DNA of 43,677 nt from Streptobacillus canis (GCF_009733925.1 NZ_WOEI01000013.1:1-43677); one strand, 5' to 3'. Counted from the first letter of the stretch, positions 15,463 through 24,528 are shown. Numbers and translations are program-made. The notes: generated by a model not told the origin, from the letters alone.

Positions 15463-15490
15463 AAAACAGAGGAGTAATCTTCTGTTTTTT
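15463..15490 (+). terminator. intrinsic terminator after cinA
   Basis: AAAACAGA (15463-15470) pairs with TCTGTTTT (15481-15488), extended by two further pairs, followed by T residues. Confidence 0.8.
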
Positions 15491-15530
15491 GTTGCAAATT
15501 ATTTCATATTTTTGTGAAAAAATCTAAATC

Positions 15531-15558
15531 TTGTTAAAAATTTTTTTTAAGATATACT
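15531..15558 (+). promoter_or_regulatory. promoter of the PTS operon
   Basis: TTGTTA at 15531-15536, a 16-base spacer and TATACT at 15553-15558. AGAAGGAGA lies before ATG 15578. A TATAAT also occurs at 15559, so the exact start point is uncertain. Confidence 0.5.
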
Positions 15559-15577
15559 TATAATAGAAGGAGATAAG

Positions 15578-17596
15578 ATGATAGGAGATAGAAACTTTAA
15601 AATATTAGAATTACTTAAACAAGGTAAGAATAATATAGTAGAATTAGCAACTAGCTTAGAAATAAGTGAAAGAATGTTAAGATATGATATAGAAATATTA
15701 AATCAAGTTTTTAAATATTATACTTCTTTAGAAATAATAGATATAAAAAATGCAAACTTAACTTTATTAATTGAAAATTATGAAGAAAAACTATCATTAA
15801 TACCTTTTAAAGAATATGTATTTAATACATATGAGAGACAAACATATATAATTTTAGATATTTTTTTAGAAAATAATAAATTTAAATTACAAGATCTTGT
15901 AGATAAATATGATATTAGTAAATCAACTTTAAGAACTGTAATAAAAGATATTAATTTAGAAATAGAAAAATATAATTTGAAGATAGAAATAGATTCAAAT
16001 AAAGGATATATGATTACAGGTAAGGAATCAAAGATAAGATTTTATTTAATTAATAAATTAAGAAGTTTAAAAAATAACAAATTTAATATATATTTTTTTG
16101 GAGAATTAAGAAAGAAACTTCTTGAATATTCGAAAGTAATAAATTTAGATAAGGCTAAAGAATTAGTAAGAGATTTTACTGAAGATATTAAATTAACGGA
16201 TGAAGCTTTTGATATAGTATCATATTATATATTTATTAGTGGAAATCGAAATATTGATAATAATAGATTGATAGAATCTGAAGTAGATAATAAAAGTTTT
16301 ATACAAAAAACGGAAGAATATAAAAAAATATCAAAACATTTTATGAATGAGCACTTGAATGAGCTTGATATGATGATGTTAACAGATCTTTATTTAGGAT
16401 TATATAACTACAATGAAGAACAATCCTTCTATATAAATTGGATAGAAATAGAAGATATAGTAAATGATATAATTAATAACTTAAATGAAAATTTTGATAG
16501 AGATTTTAGTAAAGATAAAATTTTTAGAGAGGAATTAATACATCATATAAAACCAGCTATATATAGAATGAAAAAGAAGATAACACTTGGAGAAAGCATT
16601 AGTTCAGAAGTTAAAGAAGAGTATGGTGAAATTTATGAAAAAACAGAAAAATCTTTAAAGGGTAAATGGGATTCTGAAGAAATCTCTTTTATAACTATTA
16701 TGGTTAAAAGGGCCTTAGATAGAATGAATAAAAATATAAAAAAAGAGCTAGTTAAGATATTAGTTGTATGTGGACTTGGTTATTCAAGTTCTAAACTTAT
16801 AGTTGAAAATTTAGAAGAAAATTTTGATGTCGATATTATAGATGTTATACCGTATAATCAATTGAGAGCATATGAAAATATAGATGAAGTTGATCTAATA
16901 GTTACAACTCTTGATATATTAAGTGAAAGAAATGAAATAATTAAAGTTAATGCAATATTTAAAAGTGAAGATATAGAAAAACTTGAAAAATATGGATTAC
17001 CTAGGAGAAATATTAAAATTTCTGAAACAAAATTATTAGAATTTATTAAGCAAAATATAGGAAAATCAGATATTGAAATAAAAGAAAATATAAAAAAAGA
17101 ATTTGAGCCTTGGATATATTTTGATATAGAAGAAAAAAAGGTTAAAAGAATTTATGATTTTTTAACACCAGAAAATATTAAACTGAATGTTAATTCAGAA
17201 AATATAGATGAAGCATTGAAGGTTGCAGTTGATTTGATGTTAGAAAATGGTATAGCTAATAAAGAATATTACCATAATTTAAAAAAACAAATTGATAAAT
17301 ATGGTAAATATATTCAAGTTGGAGACATGACTATACTTCCACATGGAGAACTGAATAAAGATGTTAAAAAAACAGGATTTATTTTACTAACTCTAAAAAA
17401 TGAAATAGATTTTTATGGAGAAAAGGTAAAGATAATAATAGTACTTGCATCTAAAAATAAGGATGAACATTTAGATGCTATACTTGATTTAAACAAATGT
17501 TTAAGAAAATATAATTTTGAAAAAAATTTATTAGAAATAAAAAACAAAAAAGAAATACCTCTTTTTTTGAAAAATATTTTGAAAGGAAAAAAATAG
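15578..17596 (+). CDS. PRD-containing PTS transcriptional regulator (MtlR/LicR/FrvR type)
   Basis: This 672-residue DNA-binding activator controls the PTS genes behind it. It has two N-terminal helix-turn-helix segments (about 1-60 and 95-150, with DKYDISKSTLRTVIKDI). A central helical PRD region follows (about 190-380). Next comes an EIIB-like domain with the phosphorylatable Cys398 in VVCGLGYSSS. The C-terminal EIIA-like domain (about 520-660) has His589 in ILPHGE. This order is that of MtlR/LicR/ManR activators, whose activity follows phosphorylation by HPr and the cognate EIIs. The gene lies one base before the EIIA gene, so it is in the operon and probably autoregulated. It is intact. 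Confidence 0.88.
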   Translation: MIGDRNFKILELLKQGKNNIVELATSLEISERMLRYDIEILNQVFKYYTSLEIIDIKNANLTLLIENYEEKLSLIPFKEYVFNTYERQTYIILDIFLENNKFKLQDLVDKYDISKSTLRTVIKDINLEIEKYNLKIEIDSNKGYMITGKESKIRFYLINKLRSLKNNKFNIYFFGELRKKLLEYSKVINLDKAKELVRDFTEDIKLTDEAFDIVSYYIFISGNRNIDNNRLIESEVDNKSFIQKTEEYKKISKHFMNEHLNELDMMMLTDLYLGLYNYNEEQSFYINWIEIEDIVNDIINNLNENFDRDFSKDKIFREELIHHIKPAIYRMKKKITLGESISSEVKEEYGEIYEKTEKSLKGKWDSEEISFITIMVKRALDRMNKNIKKELVKILVVCGLGYSSSKLIVENLEENFDVDIIDVIPYNQLRAYENIDEVDLIVTTLDILSERNEIIKVNAIFKSEDIEKLEKYGLPRRNIKISETKLLEFIKQNIGKSDIEIKENIKKEFEPWIYFDIEEKKVKRIYDFLTPENIKLNVNSENIDEALKVAVDLMLENGIANKEYYHNLKKQIDKYGKYIQVGDMTILPHGELNKDVKKTGFILLTLKNEIDFYGEKVKIIIVLASKNKDEHLDAILDLNKCLRKYNFEKNLLEIKNKKEIPLFLKNILKGKK

Positions 17597-17597
17597 T

Positions 17598-18026
17598 ATG
17601 AAAATAGTAGAAAAAGAGCATATCATCATTAATTCTGGAGAAGTAAATAAAGAAAAAATTATAGAGAAAATGATAGCGGTACTTGGGTTAGATGAAGAAA
17701 AAAATTTAAAGATAAAAGAAGAAGTAATGAATAGAGAAAAAATAGACAATACTGTACTTGGGTTTGGTTTTGCTGTTCCACATAGTAAGAGCAAACATAT
17801 AAATGAGGCTAGTGTAATATATTTAAAATTAGTTAATCCTTTAGTTTGGGCAGAAGATGAAGAAGAAGTTAATCATGTATTTATGATACTTGTTCCTGAA
17901 AGTAATTCTGAAAAACATATAGATATATTAAAAGATATATCATCAAAAATAATTAATTCTGAATTTAGAAAAAATTTAAATGAATTAGAAGATAAATTAG
18001 AAATAGAAAAAATAATAAATAGTTAG
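17598..18026 (+). CDS. PTS fructose-type EIIA component
   Basis: This 142-residue cytoplasmic EIIA domain of the fructose/mannitol class (PTS_EIIA_2) passes phosphate from HPr to EIIB. The active histidine is His62 in GFAVPHSKSKHI, followed by LVWAEDEEEVNHVFMILVPE, the family's second core strand. Its length is that of a complete stand-alone EIIA. It starts two bases after the regulator's stop codon, and 13 bases separate it from EIIB. It may also serve the fructose locus at 25607, whose permease lacks an EIIA domain; that is inferred. Confidence 0.9.
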   Translation: MKIVEKEHIIINSGEVNKEKIIEKMIAVLGLDEEKNLKIKEEVMNREKIDNTVLGFGFAVPHSKSKHINEASVIYLKLVNPLVWAEDEEEVNHVFMILVPESNSEKHIDILKDISSKIINSEFRKNLNELEDKLEIEKIINS

Positions 18027-18039
18027 GAAGTGTTAAATT

Positions 18040-18342
18040 ATGAAAAAAGTAGTAGCAGTTTGTGCATGTCCTATGGGGCTTGCTCATACATTTATGGCTG
18101 CAGAATCATTACAAAAAGCAGCAGAAGAGTTAGACATTGAAATTAAAATTGAAACTCAAGGAGCAGATGGTATTCAAAATGAATTGACATCAAAAGATAT
18201 TAAAGAGGCAGATGCTATAATACACGCTATAGCAATAACACCTCAAGGTATAGAAAGATTTGAAGATTATGAAGTTTATGAAGTTTCTTTAAAAGAAGCT
18301 ATTAGAGAAGCAAAAGAAATTTTACAGGAAGTTTTTGAATAA
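18040..18342 (+). CDS. PTS fructose-type EIIB component
   Basis: This 100-residue EIIB carries the phosphocysteine loop CPMGLAHTFMAAE (Cys10), the standard fructose-family motif, then ETQGADGIQNELT, which is also conserved. It is phosphorylated by the EIIA next to it and hands the phosphate to sugar bound in EIIC. The length matches an isolated EIIB domain. The ribosome binding site is AGGAAGTG. It is part of an unfused EIIA-EIIB-EIIC set, unlike the EIIBC fusion at 25607. Confidence 0.92.
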   Translation: MKKVVAVCACPMGLAHTFMAAESLQKAAEELDIEIKIETQGADGIQNELTSKDIKEADAIIHAIAITPQGIERFEDYEVYEVSLKEAIREAKEILQEVFE

Positions 18343-18360
18343 AAAATTAGGAGGATAAAT

Positions 18361-19548
18361 ATGGAAGTTAAAAAAAGAAGAAGAGAAGTTTCAGGATTAC
18401 AAAGCTTTTATAAGCATATTATGACAGGTATTTCATACATGATACCTATATTAATAATGGGAGGATTAATAGGAGCATTTTCTCAAGTTATTCCTTATGT
18501 ATTATTTAAAATAGACCCAAGTGTTAATATTTTAGGAGCTATTAATTCAGGAGAATTTTCAGGGTTTAGCTTACAATTATTAAAACTTGCACATTTAATG
18601 GAAAGTTTTGGATTTACATTATTTGGATTTGCAATTCCAATGTTTGCAGCATTTGTTGCTAATTCTATAGGAGGAAAAACTGCTTTAGCTGCTGGATTTA
18701 TTGGAGGATATATTGCAAATAAACCTATATCTATTATTAAAATGGTTGATGGTGGAGTTTATGATAAAGTAGCTCCAGTTCCAAGTGGATTCTTTGGTGC
18801 AATTATCATAGGTATATTTGTTGGATATTTTGTTAAATGGTTAAATCAAAATATTAAATTATCTGAAAAATGGTTAGCTTTTAAAACTACATTCTTAATT
18901 CCATTACTTGCAGCACTTGCTTGTATGATAGCTATGATATTTATAGTTACTCCAATAGGTGGATGGTTAAATATTCAAATTAGAAGTTTACTTGAAGCAG
19001 CAGGAAAACAAGGGGAATATGTATATGCATTAATTCTTTCAGCTGCTACTGCATTTGACTTAGGAGGACCAGTTAATAAAGCTGCAGGGTTTGTTGCCTT
19101 AGGATTTACAACAGAAAAAATCTTACCATTAACAGCTAGAAATATAGCTATAGTAGTTCCATCAATTGGATTAGGATTATCTACATTAATAGATAGAAAA
19201 TTAGTTGGTAGAAGAGTATATAACAAAGAATTTTATAATGCAGGTAAAACTTCAATGTTCTTAGCATTTATGGGAATTTCAGAAGGTGCTATACCATTTG
19301 CATTAGAGAATCCAGTGTTTGTTGTACCTTTATATGTAATTTCAGCAGTAATAGGATCAATGACAGCAGTAGTTTTAGGTGCGGTTCAATGGTTCCCTGA
19401 ATCAGCAATTTGGGCATGGCCACTTGTAAGTAATTTACCAAGCTATATGTTAGGTATTGCAGTAGGATCAATAATAATAGCTGTAGTAAATGTATTTTAT
19501 AGAAACCACAAAATTAAAAAAGGTGAATTAGAAGTAGACGAGGATTAA
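18361..19548 (+). CDS. PTS fructose-type EIIC permease
   Basis: This 395-residue membrane channel has about nine to ten hydrophobic helices, the start signature YKHIMTGISYMIPILIMGG, FDLGGPVNKAA in the middle and ISEGAIPFALENP late. All are hallmarks of fructose-family EIIC. It binds and moves the sugar while EIIB phosphorylates it. An AGGAGG site precedes the ATG. The following aminotransferase starts one base after its stop codon. The exact sugar is unknown; the neighbours (C-S lyase, aminopeptidase) hint at an amino-acid conjugate or thioglycoside rather than plain fructose. Confidence 0.92.
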   Translation: MEVKKRRREVSGLQSFYKHIMTGISYMIPILIMGGLIGAFSQVIPYVLFKIDPSVNILGAINSGEFSGFSLQLLKLAHLMESFGFTLFGFAIPMFAAFVANSIGGKTALAAGFIGGYIANKPISIIKMVDGGVYDKVAPVPSGFFGAIIIGIFVGYFVKWLNQNIKLSEKWLAFKTTFLIPLLAALACMIAMIFIVTPIGGWLNIQIRSLLEAAGKQGEYVYALILSAATAFDLGGPVNKAAGFVALGFTTEKILPLTARNIAIVVPSIGLGLSTLIDRKLVGRRVYNKEFYNAGKTSMFLAFMGISEGAIPFALENPVFVVPLYVISAVIGSMTAVVLGAVQWFPESAIWAWPLVSNLPSYMLGIAVGSIIIAVVNVFYRNHKIKKGELEVDED

Positions 19549-19549
19549 T

Positions 19550-20707
19550 ATGAAATATAATTTTGATAAAAAGGTAGATACCAAGTTTGACTTAAGAAGA
19601 AAATGGGATAGAGAATTAATAGAAAAAAAATTTAATGTTAAGTTACCGGAGGAAATAATACCCCTATGGATAGCTGATATGGATTTTGAATTGCCGGATT
19701 TATTAAAAGAAGTATTGAATAATTATATTAGTAAGGGAAGTTTGGGATATACTTCCCTTACTTCTAGTTTTTATGAATCTATAATAAATTGGCAAAAAAG
19801 AAGACATAATATTACAGTTAAAAAAGAGTGTATAAATATAGGATATGGTACAGTATCGACACTACATTTATTAAATAAAACATATTTAGAAAAAGGAGAA
19901 TATGTATTAATTAATACACCAACTTATGATCCTTTCTATAACTCAGCAATTAATAGTGGAAATAAGGTTGTTTTTTCGCAACTAAAAGAAATAGACAGTA
20001 GATATTATTTAGATTATGAAGATATAGAAGAAAAAATGAAAATATATAAACCAAAGATGTATATTTTCTGTAATCCACATAATCCATCAGGTAGAATGTG
20101 GACTAAAGAAGAGATAGAAAAAGTTGCGAAAATTTGTAAACAATATGCTTGTATATTAGTATCTGATGAGGTTCATTCAGAAATGACTTTTGGGAAAAAA
20201 CATAATTCAGCATTAAATATTGATGAAAAATATTTAGATAATTTAATTTTACTTACATCTCCAAATAAGGCATTTAATTTAGGAGGTCTTAAAACTTCAT
20301 ATAGTATAATACCTAATCATATATTAAGAGAAAAATTTGAGAAGAAAATGAAAGAAAATTCAGTTACTTCACCTAATATTTTAGGTTTGGTTTCTATTAT
20401 AAATGCATATAATTTATGTGAAGAATGGTTAGATGAGTTAAATAAATATATTTATGATAATTATTTGTATGTTAAAGAGCACTTAGAGGGAAAATATGAG
20501 ATATTTCCACTTGAATCATCATATCTTTTATGGGTTAAAGTAGGAGATGGACAGGAATTAACTGATAGACTTGCAAAAAAAGGAGTATTAGTTGAAACAG
20601 GATTAGATTTTGTTGATGCAGGAAAAGAATTTATTAGAATAAATTTAGGTATTCCAAGAAATTATTTAATTAAAGCTATGGAAATATTTAAAGAAGAGAT
20701 GAAATAA
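19550..20707 (+). CDS. MalY/PatB-like PLP-dependent C-S lyase/aminotransferase
   Basis: This 385-residue fold-type I PLP enzyme is typical of MalY/PatB (385-390 residues). The N-terminus has the family signature RKWDRE..IPLWIADMDFELP. The PLP-phosphate and ring contacts are seen in NPHNPSGR (about 178-185), SDEVHSE and the Schiff-base Lys240 in SPNKAFNLGGLKTS. C-terminal FIRINLGIP is also conserved. Members cleave cystathionine or cysteine conjugates to pyruvate, ammonia and a thiol. Being in a PTS operon, it may act on the imported compound or its aglycone. The gene is packed between EIIC and the M42 peptidase without gaps. Confidence 0.85.
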   Translation: MKYNFDKKVDTKFDLRRKWDRELIEKKFNVKLPEEIIPLWIADMDFELPDLLKEVLNNYISKGSLGYTSLTSSFYESIINWQKRRHNITVKKECINIGYGTVSTLHLLNKTYLEKGEYVLINTPTYDPFYNSAINSGNKVVFSQLKEIDSRYYLDYEDIEEKMKIYKPKMYIFCNPHNPSGRMWTKEEIEKVAKICKQYACILVSDEVHSEMTFGKKHNSALNIDEKYLDNLILLTSPNKAFNLGGLKTSYSIIPNHILREKFEKKMKENSVTSPNILGLVSIINAYNLCEEWLDELNKYIYDNYLYVKEHLEGKYEIFPLESSYLLWVKVGDGQELTDRLAKKGVLVETGLDFVDAGKEFIRINLGIPRNYLIKAMEIFKEEMK

Positions 20708-20708
20708 T

Positions 20709-21638
20709 ATGGAATTGTTAGAAAAGTTATCTAATTCAGATGCTATTGCTTCAAATGAAAAAGAAATTAGAGATATTTGTTTAAGAGAATTAAAAGAAGA
20801 ATATTTTATGGATAATCTAGGTTCACTAATCTTTAAAAAAGGAAATGGTGGAATTAAAATTTTAATAGCTGCTCATATGGACGAAGTTGGATATATGGTA
20901 TCTGAAATAGAACCTAAGATTAAGGTTATTCCTATAGGTAATGTTGCTAAAGTAGATGCAGATGTTAAAGTAACCACAAGAGATAATAAAAAGATAAAAG
21001 CTAAATTAAATCATGAAACTTTAGAGTTAGAGTTAGATGATAAAGAAAATATATTTTATGGAGATATGGTAACTTTTGATACTGAATTTAAAGAGCTAGA
21101 AGAAAATATGATAGAAGGTAAATCGCTAGATGATAGAATAGGAATTTATGCAGCCGTAGAAATATTTAAAAATTATGATGGAGAGAATACACTTTATCTT
21201 GCGTTAACTAGTAGTGAAGAAGTTGGAACAAGAGGTGCAAAAACAACAGCTGATTTAATAAAACCAGATATAGCATTTGTAATTGATGTGGTAAGTAGTA
21301 AAGATGGAAGAAGAACTTTAGGTAAAGGTCCTCTTATAGAATTCTATGACAAGAATTTTATACCAAGAAAAGGGATGATAGAATTAATGCAACAAACATT
21401 TGAAGAATGTAATCTTTCGTATCAAATGGACTATATGAGAAATGGTGGAACAGATGCAACGAGTATACATTTAACACAAAATGGAATACTGACTTTAGTA
21501 ACATGCATTCCAATAATAGATTGTCATTATCCTAAATCAAAAGCCAATATAAATGACATAAAAACTTTGATAAAAGGTTATGGTGAAGTTTTAAAGAAAG
21601 TAGATGAACAACAAATCCAGAAGATTTTAATAACATGA
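20709..21638 (+). CDS. M42-family metallo-aminopeptidase (FrvX/YpdE-like)
   Basis: This 309-residue cytoplasmic peptidase has the family's metal-binding motifs AAHMDEVGYM (metal His and Asp), SLDDRIG (bridging Asp), SSEEVGTRGA (catalytic Glu pair) and a late His in DCHYP. GGTDATSIHL is the conserved co-catalytic loop. It is about 30-40 residues shorter than typical M42 enzymes, mostly at the N-terminus, but all key motifs remain. M42 enzymes form dodecameric tetrahedral aminopeptidases; E. coli FrvX and YpdE are encoded inside fructose-like PTS operons, the same arrangement as here. It is the last gene of the operon, and a terminator follows two bases after the stop codon. Confidence 0.88.
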   Translation: MELLEKLSNSDAIASNEKEIRDICLRELKEEYFMDNLGSLIFKKGNGGIKILIAAHMDEVGYMVSEIEPKIKVIPIGNVAKVDADVKVTTRDNKKIKAKLNHETLELELDDKENIFYGDMVTFDTEFKELEENMIEGKSLDDRIGIYAAVEIFKNYDGENTLYLALTSSEEVGTRGAKTTADLIKPDIAFVIDVVSSKDGRRTLGKGPLIEFYDKNFIPRKGMIELMQQTFEECNLSYQMDYMRNGGTDATSIHLTQNGILTLVTCIPIIDCHYPKSKANINDIKTLIKGYGEVLKKVDEQQIQKILIT

Positions 21639-21640
21639 AG

Positions 21641-21668
21641 AAAGAATCACGTAAGTGGTTCTTTTTTT
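21641..21668 (+). terminator. intrinsic terminator of the PTS operon
   Basis: AAAGAATCAC (21641-21650), loop GTAA and GTGGTTCTTT (21655-21664), one wobble pair, then T residues. Confidence 0.85.
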
Positions 21669-21886
21669 GTGGAAAAATAAATATATTATAAATTGAAAGA
21701 AAATATTAAAACTTTTGCAATAGATTTTAGTGTGACCAAAAAATGAAACAATGTTTATATAACTTAACAACATAGCATCTGTAGGCTCATATGGTTTAAA
21801 TAATATAGTTTATTCAAAATTTATTGAAAGTAGATGGAATGAGATAATAGAGGAGAAGTAACTCTAATTAAAGGGGTAGGATTGAT

Positions 21887-22770
21887 ATGGATTTATCAAA
21901 ATATATTGGAGAAATAACGTTTTATGATAAAAAGATAATGCTTGAAGAAAAGAAAAGTAAGAGTTAGCTAAAATCAATTAGTCCTTTTGCTAATACAAAA
22001 GGTGGAAAACTTTTATTTGGTATAGCTGATAATGACGAGTTAATAGGTTTAAAAAATGCTAAAAAAGATGCTGAGAATATAGGTGAAATAATAAAAACTA
22101 AACTATATCCTATTCCTAGAATAGAACTTAAGATTATAGATATTAATAGTAAAAATAATAATTGTACTTACAATTTTTGAAGGTAATGAAACACCATATT
22201 ATTTAATAGAGAATGGAAGTAGAGTTGCATATGTTAGGATAGGAAATGAAAGCGTGATATCAAATGGAACACAACTTAAAAAATTAGTGTTGAAAGGCCT
22301 TAATAGAACTTATGATAGTTTATCAACAAATATAAGAAAGGATAGAGCATCTTTTACCAAATTAAAAGCAATTTATTATCAAAAAACACTAAAAGATTAG
22401 TATTCCAATCAAGAATATTTTGTAAAAGATGGAATGGATTAGATAAAACAAATGGAAGTCTTGAGGCTTTAGATGATAGAGAATTTGAAGGTGGACTTCT
22501 TTTTTTAATGCAAAGTGGATAAGGATTTTATTAAGAAAAATTCTACAAATATACCACTTGATGAAGTAAAAAGATAGCTGAAAATTTAGAATAAGTGCTA
22601 TTTGATAAGATACTTGTAGGTTTTGAAGAATTATTCCATACTAATTGGTTTTGTAATATATAAACATTTATTCTAAAATGTATTAGAGGCTATTGAAATT
22701 AAAATATTAATACAAATAAGGGAACATTATCTAGGATTGTTTGATAAATTTGCAGAAGCAGAGGTAACAT
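21887..22770 (+). pseudogene. decayed AlbA_2/Schlafen-type ATP-binding protein gene
   Basis: An ATG (21887) with an upstream AGGGGTAGG begins MDLSKYIGE, then hits an in-frame TAG after EEKKSKS. The frame continues with the domain core ISPFANTKGGKLLFGIADNDELIGLKNAKKDAE, where FANTKGG and GIADN are the AlbA_2 hallmark. It stops again at TGA near 22180. Another frame carries on with FEGNETPYYLIENGSRVAYVRIGNES and LKGLNRTYDSL, the usual second half. More stops follow (near 22400, 22520, 22575). Several frameshifts and nonsense changes make it clearly dead. The intact family comprises putative DNA-binding or helicase-like regulators. The 120 bases before the ATG hold only a 30-codon remnant ending in SRWNEIIEEK. 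Confidence 0.75.
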
Positions 22771-22888
22771 ATTAATTAAATTAAAAATGTTCAAAAAAGT
22801 ATAGAACAAAAAAATCTAAAAATTGTTCCTTGTTGATATATAGATTTAGATATATGATATAAATAAATATCACAAGGAGGGTCAAATG

Positions 22889-23449
22889 ATGGCAGAAGAG
22901 AGTATAGATAGAATAAGAGAAAAAATAGTAATAGTTGAAGAAAAAAAGAGAAAACTTAGTTTTGAAATAGTAACACAATTTAATGATTTAATAAAAAGGA
23001 TAAATTCAGAGGCAAATCAAAATATAGATAAATTTGTTGATATGAATATAGAAAATATTGAAGTAGAAAAAGAATGGGGAAAGGTAATTAAAAAGATAGA
23101 TGAAAAGTTCTTAAAAATATTTATTAACATTTGCTTTTACTACAAAAGAGAGATTAGAGATAGTTTAGACTTTCATATTGAAACAACTTTCTTTAATATT
23201 TCAGAAAAACCTGTTCTAAAAAATACAAATATATATAACTATAAAAAAGATTATAAGAGATTTCTTTTCTTCTTTAAAATAAAACCGATGGAAATAGAAG
23301 AAGCAAAAGTAAGATTAAAAAATGATTTGTCTAATGATTTTAATGAAAAAATGAAATACTATAAAGAAGTATATTCAAAATTCACTGAAAAATACTACAT
23401 ATCCTCACTGGATAAGTATTTAAATGAATTGTATAAAAAGTTAAATTAA
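22889..23449 (+). CDS. hypothetical helical protein
   Basis: An uninterrupted 186-residue ORF follows a strong site (AAGGAGGG). I favour ATG 22889 over ATG 22886, which is one codon earlier, because of the spacing. The protein is cytoplasmic, mostly helical and rich in Lys, Glu and Phe, with a possible coiled coil at residues 5-60 and a central IFINICFYYKREIRDSLDFHIE segment. I recognise no family. It resembles the helical tail region of dynamin-like or septum-associated proteins in composition only. A possible promoter (TTGATA 22833, GATATA 22856) precedes it. It sits alone between two degenerate regions, so it may itself be a trimmed copy of a longer gene. Confidence 0.5.
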   Translation: MAEESIDRIREKIVIVEEKKRKLSFEIVTQFNDLIKRINSEANQNIDKFVDMNIENIEVEKEWGKVIKKIDEKFLKIFINICFYYKREIRDSLDFHIETTFFNISEKPVLKNTNIYNYKKDYKRFLFFFKIKPMEIEEAKVRLKNDLSNDFNEKMKYYKEVYSKFTEKYYISSLDKYLNELYKKLN

Positions 23450-23561
23450 GAAGAAAAAATTAAGGATAATCTTGGAATTAAGCAAAAGTTATGTTAGTAT
23501 TTAATTGATGATTTTAAAGCAAATTGAATATATAAACTAATAGTTTGAAGGAGAAAGTATT

Positions 23562-23621
23562 TTGAAAAAAATATTGTTGGTTTTAACTTTAATTTTATCA
23601 GTAAATGCTATAAGTGCATAA
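23562..23621 (+). pseudogene. orphan signal peptide of a truncated secreted protein
   Basis: A TTG start (23562) after AAGGAGAAAG encodes 19 residues, MKKILLVLTLILSVNAISA, and stops at TAA. This is a complete signal peptide with an A-x-A-like cleavage site and no mature protein. The sequence after it does not look like coding DNA. The mature part was probably removed by an insertion or deletion at the junction. It could instead encode a tiny hydrophobic peptide, but the textbook signal shape argues against that. Confidence 0.55.
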
Positions 23622-23705
23622 TCTCAACTTTAACTTTTTGACATGAGGGTACAACCCTCAATTTAGTATCGTATAAAAATGAATTTTAATAAGAAAATGT
23701 ATTAT

Positions 23706-23759
23706 TTCAAAAAAATGGAGAATTCTAAAAAATGCTAGAATTCTCCATTATTTTTTGAA
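23706..23759. terminator. long hairpin terminator, probably bidirectional
   Basis: TGGAGAATTCTA (23716-23727) pairs perfectly with TAGAATTCTCCA (23736-23747). The flanking TTCAAAAAA and TTTTTTGAA can extend the stem. It has A-rich and T-rich flanks on both sides and lies between the dead secreted gene and the convergent deoR-type gene. The rest of 23622-23781 contains only a small hairpin near 23645 and an IS-like end near 23757-23777. Confidence 0.7.
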
Positions 23760-23781
23760 CTATTTCGGAACAGCCCCTTTT

Positions 23782-24528
23782 TTAGTCAAGTATATTAAAA
23801 TACTTTGAGTATTTAATAATAAGTTCTTTACTAATTTTACTATCAGTAATTAAATTTATTTTTTTATTCTTCATATCAAAACTAAAAAAAGATTTTTTGT
23901 CAAATTTTGAATTATCGAGTAAAATATAACTTTCTATAGAATTGTTAATCATAATTTCTTCTATTTTTCCTTCTGAAATATCAGAATAGGTAACTTTATT
24001 TTCAAAAATACCATTTGTACCGATAAAAACTTTATTAACATTTAAAATATTGGCGAAATTTTCAAATAAATAAGGTAAAATAGCTTTACTTTTTTTCTTG
24101 AAGATTCCTCCTAGAATTATTAATTCTATATTAGGTAAGTTTGCATATTTTTGAATTATAACCATAGAATTTGTAATGACAGTAACATTTTTATTTTCTA
24201 TATATTCAAGAATTTTTTCTGTTGTTGTTCCAGGTCCAATATATATAATATCATTATTTGTGATAAGAGATGCTGCTTTTTTAGCTATTTCAATTTTTTC
24301 ATCTTCATTTTTTTCTTTTTTTTCAAGATAATCAAATTCATTTTCAATATAACTTTTTAATTTTGCACCACCGTGTATTTTGATTAATTTCCCTTCATTA
24401 GATAGAGCTTCAAGATCTCTTCTAATAGTTATAGGAACAACATTTAATTCTTTAGAAAGCTCGTGTATAGTTACAAATTTTTTTTTAAAAATAATTTCCA
24501 TAATTTTATCTTTTCTTATACTTTTCAT
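23782..24528 (-). CDS. fruR: DeoR-family transcriptional regulator, fructose-operon type
   Basis: This 248-residue repressor-type protein has an N-terminal DeoR helix-turn-helix (residues 1-55; ELSKELNVVPITIRRDLEALSNEGKL..IHGGAK). The C-terminal sugar-phosphate sensing domain has ASLITNNDIIYIGPGTTT and TVITNS, the family's effector-binding loops. It is divergent from fruK, with a 140-base intergenic region holding promoters for both. DeoR regulators of this position normally release DNA on binding fructose 1-phosphate. The probable operator is the repeat array at 24631-24667. The start is supported by AGGAGA (minus strand). The symbol is given by synteny. Confidence 0.85.
   Translation of the reverse strand: MKSIRKDKIMEIIFKKKFVTIHELSKELNVVPITIRRDLEALSNEGKLIKIHGGAKLKSYIENEFDYLEKKEKNEDEKIEIAKKAASLITNNDIIYIGPGTTTEKILEYIENKNVTVITNSMVIIQKYANLPNIELIILGGIFKKKSKAILPYLFENFANILNVNKVFIGTNGIFENKVTYSDISEGKIEEIMINNSIESYILLDNSKFDKKSFFSFDMKNKKINLITDSKISKELIIKYSKYFNILD

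Noticed and set aside
23645..23660. Small hairpin GAGGGT-ACAA-CCCTC, sharing GAGGGTACA with the IS end
   Set aside because: The match is only nine bases and nothing else of the IS is nearby; probably chance.
23757..23777. GAACTATTTCGGAACAGCCCC as the end of another IS
   Set aside because: It looks like an IS end, but no partner end or transposase remnant is visible in the window, so it is not listed as an element.
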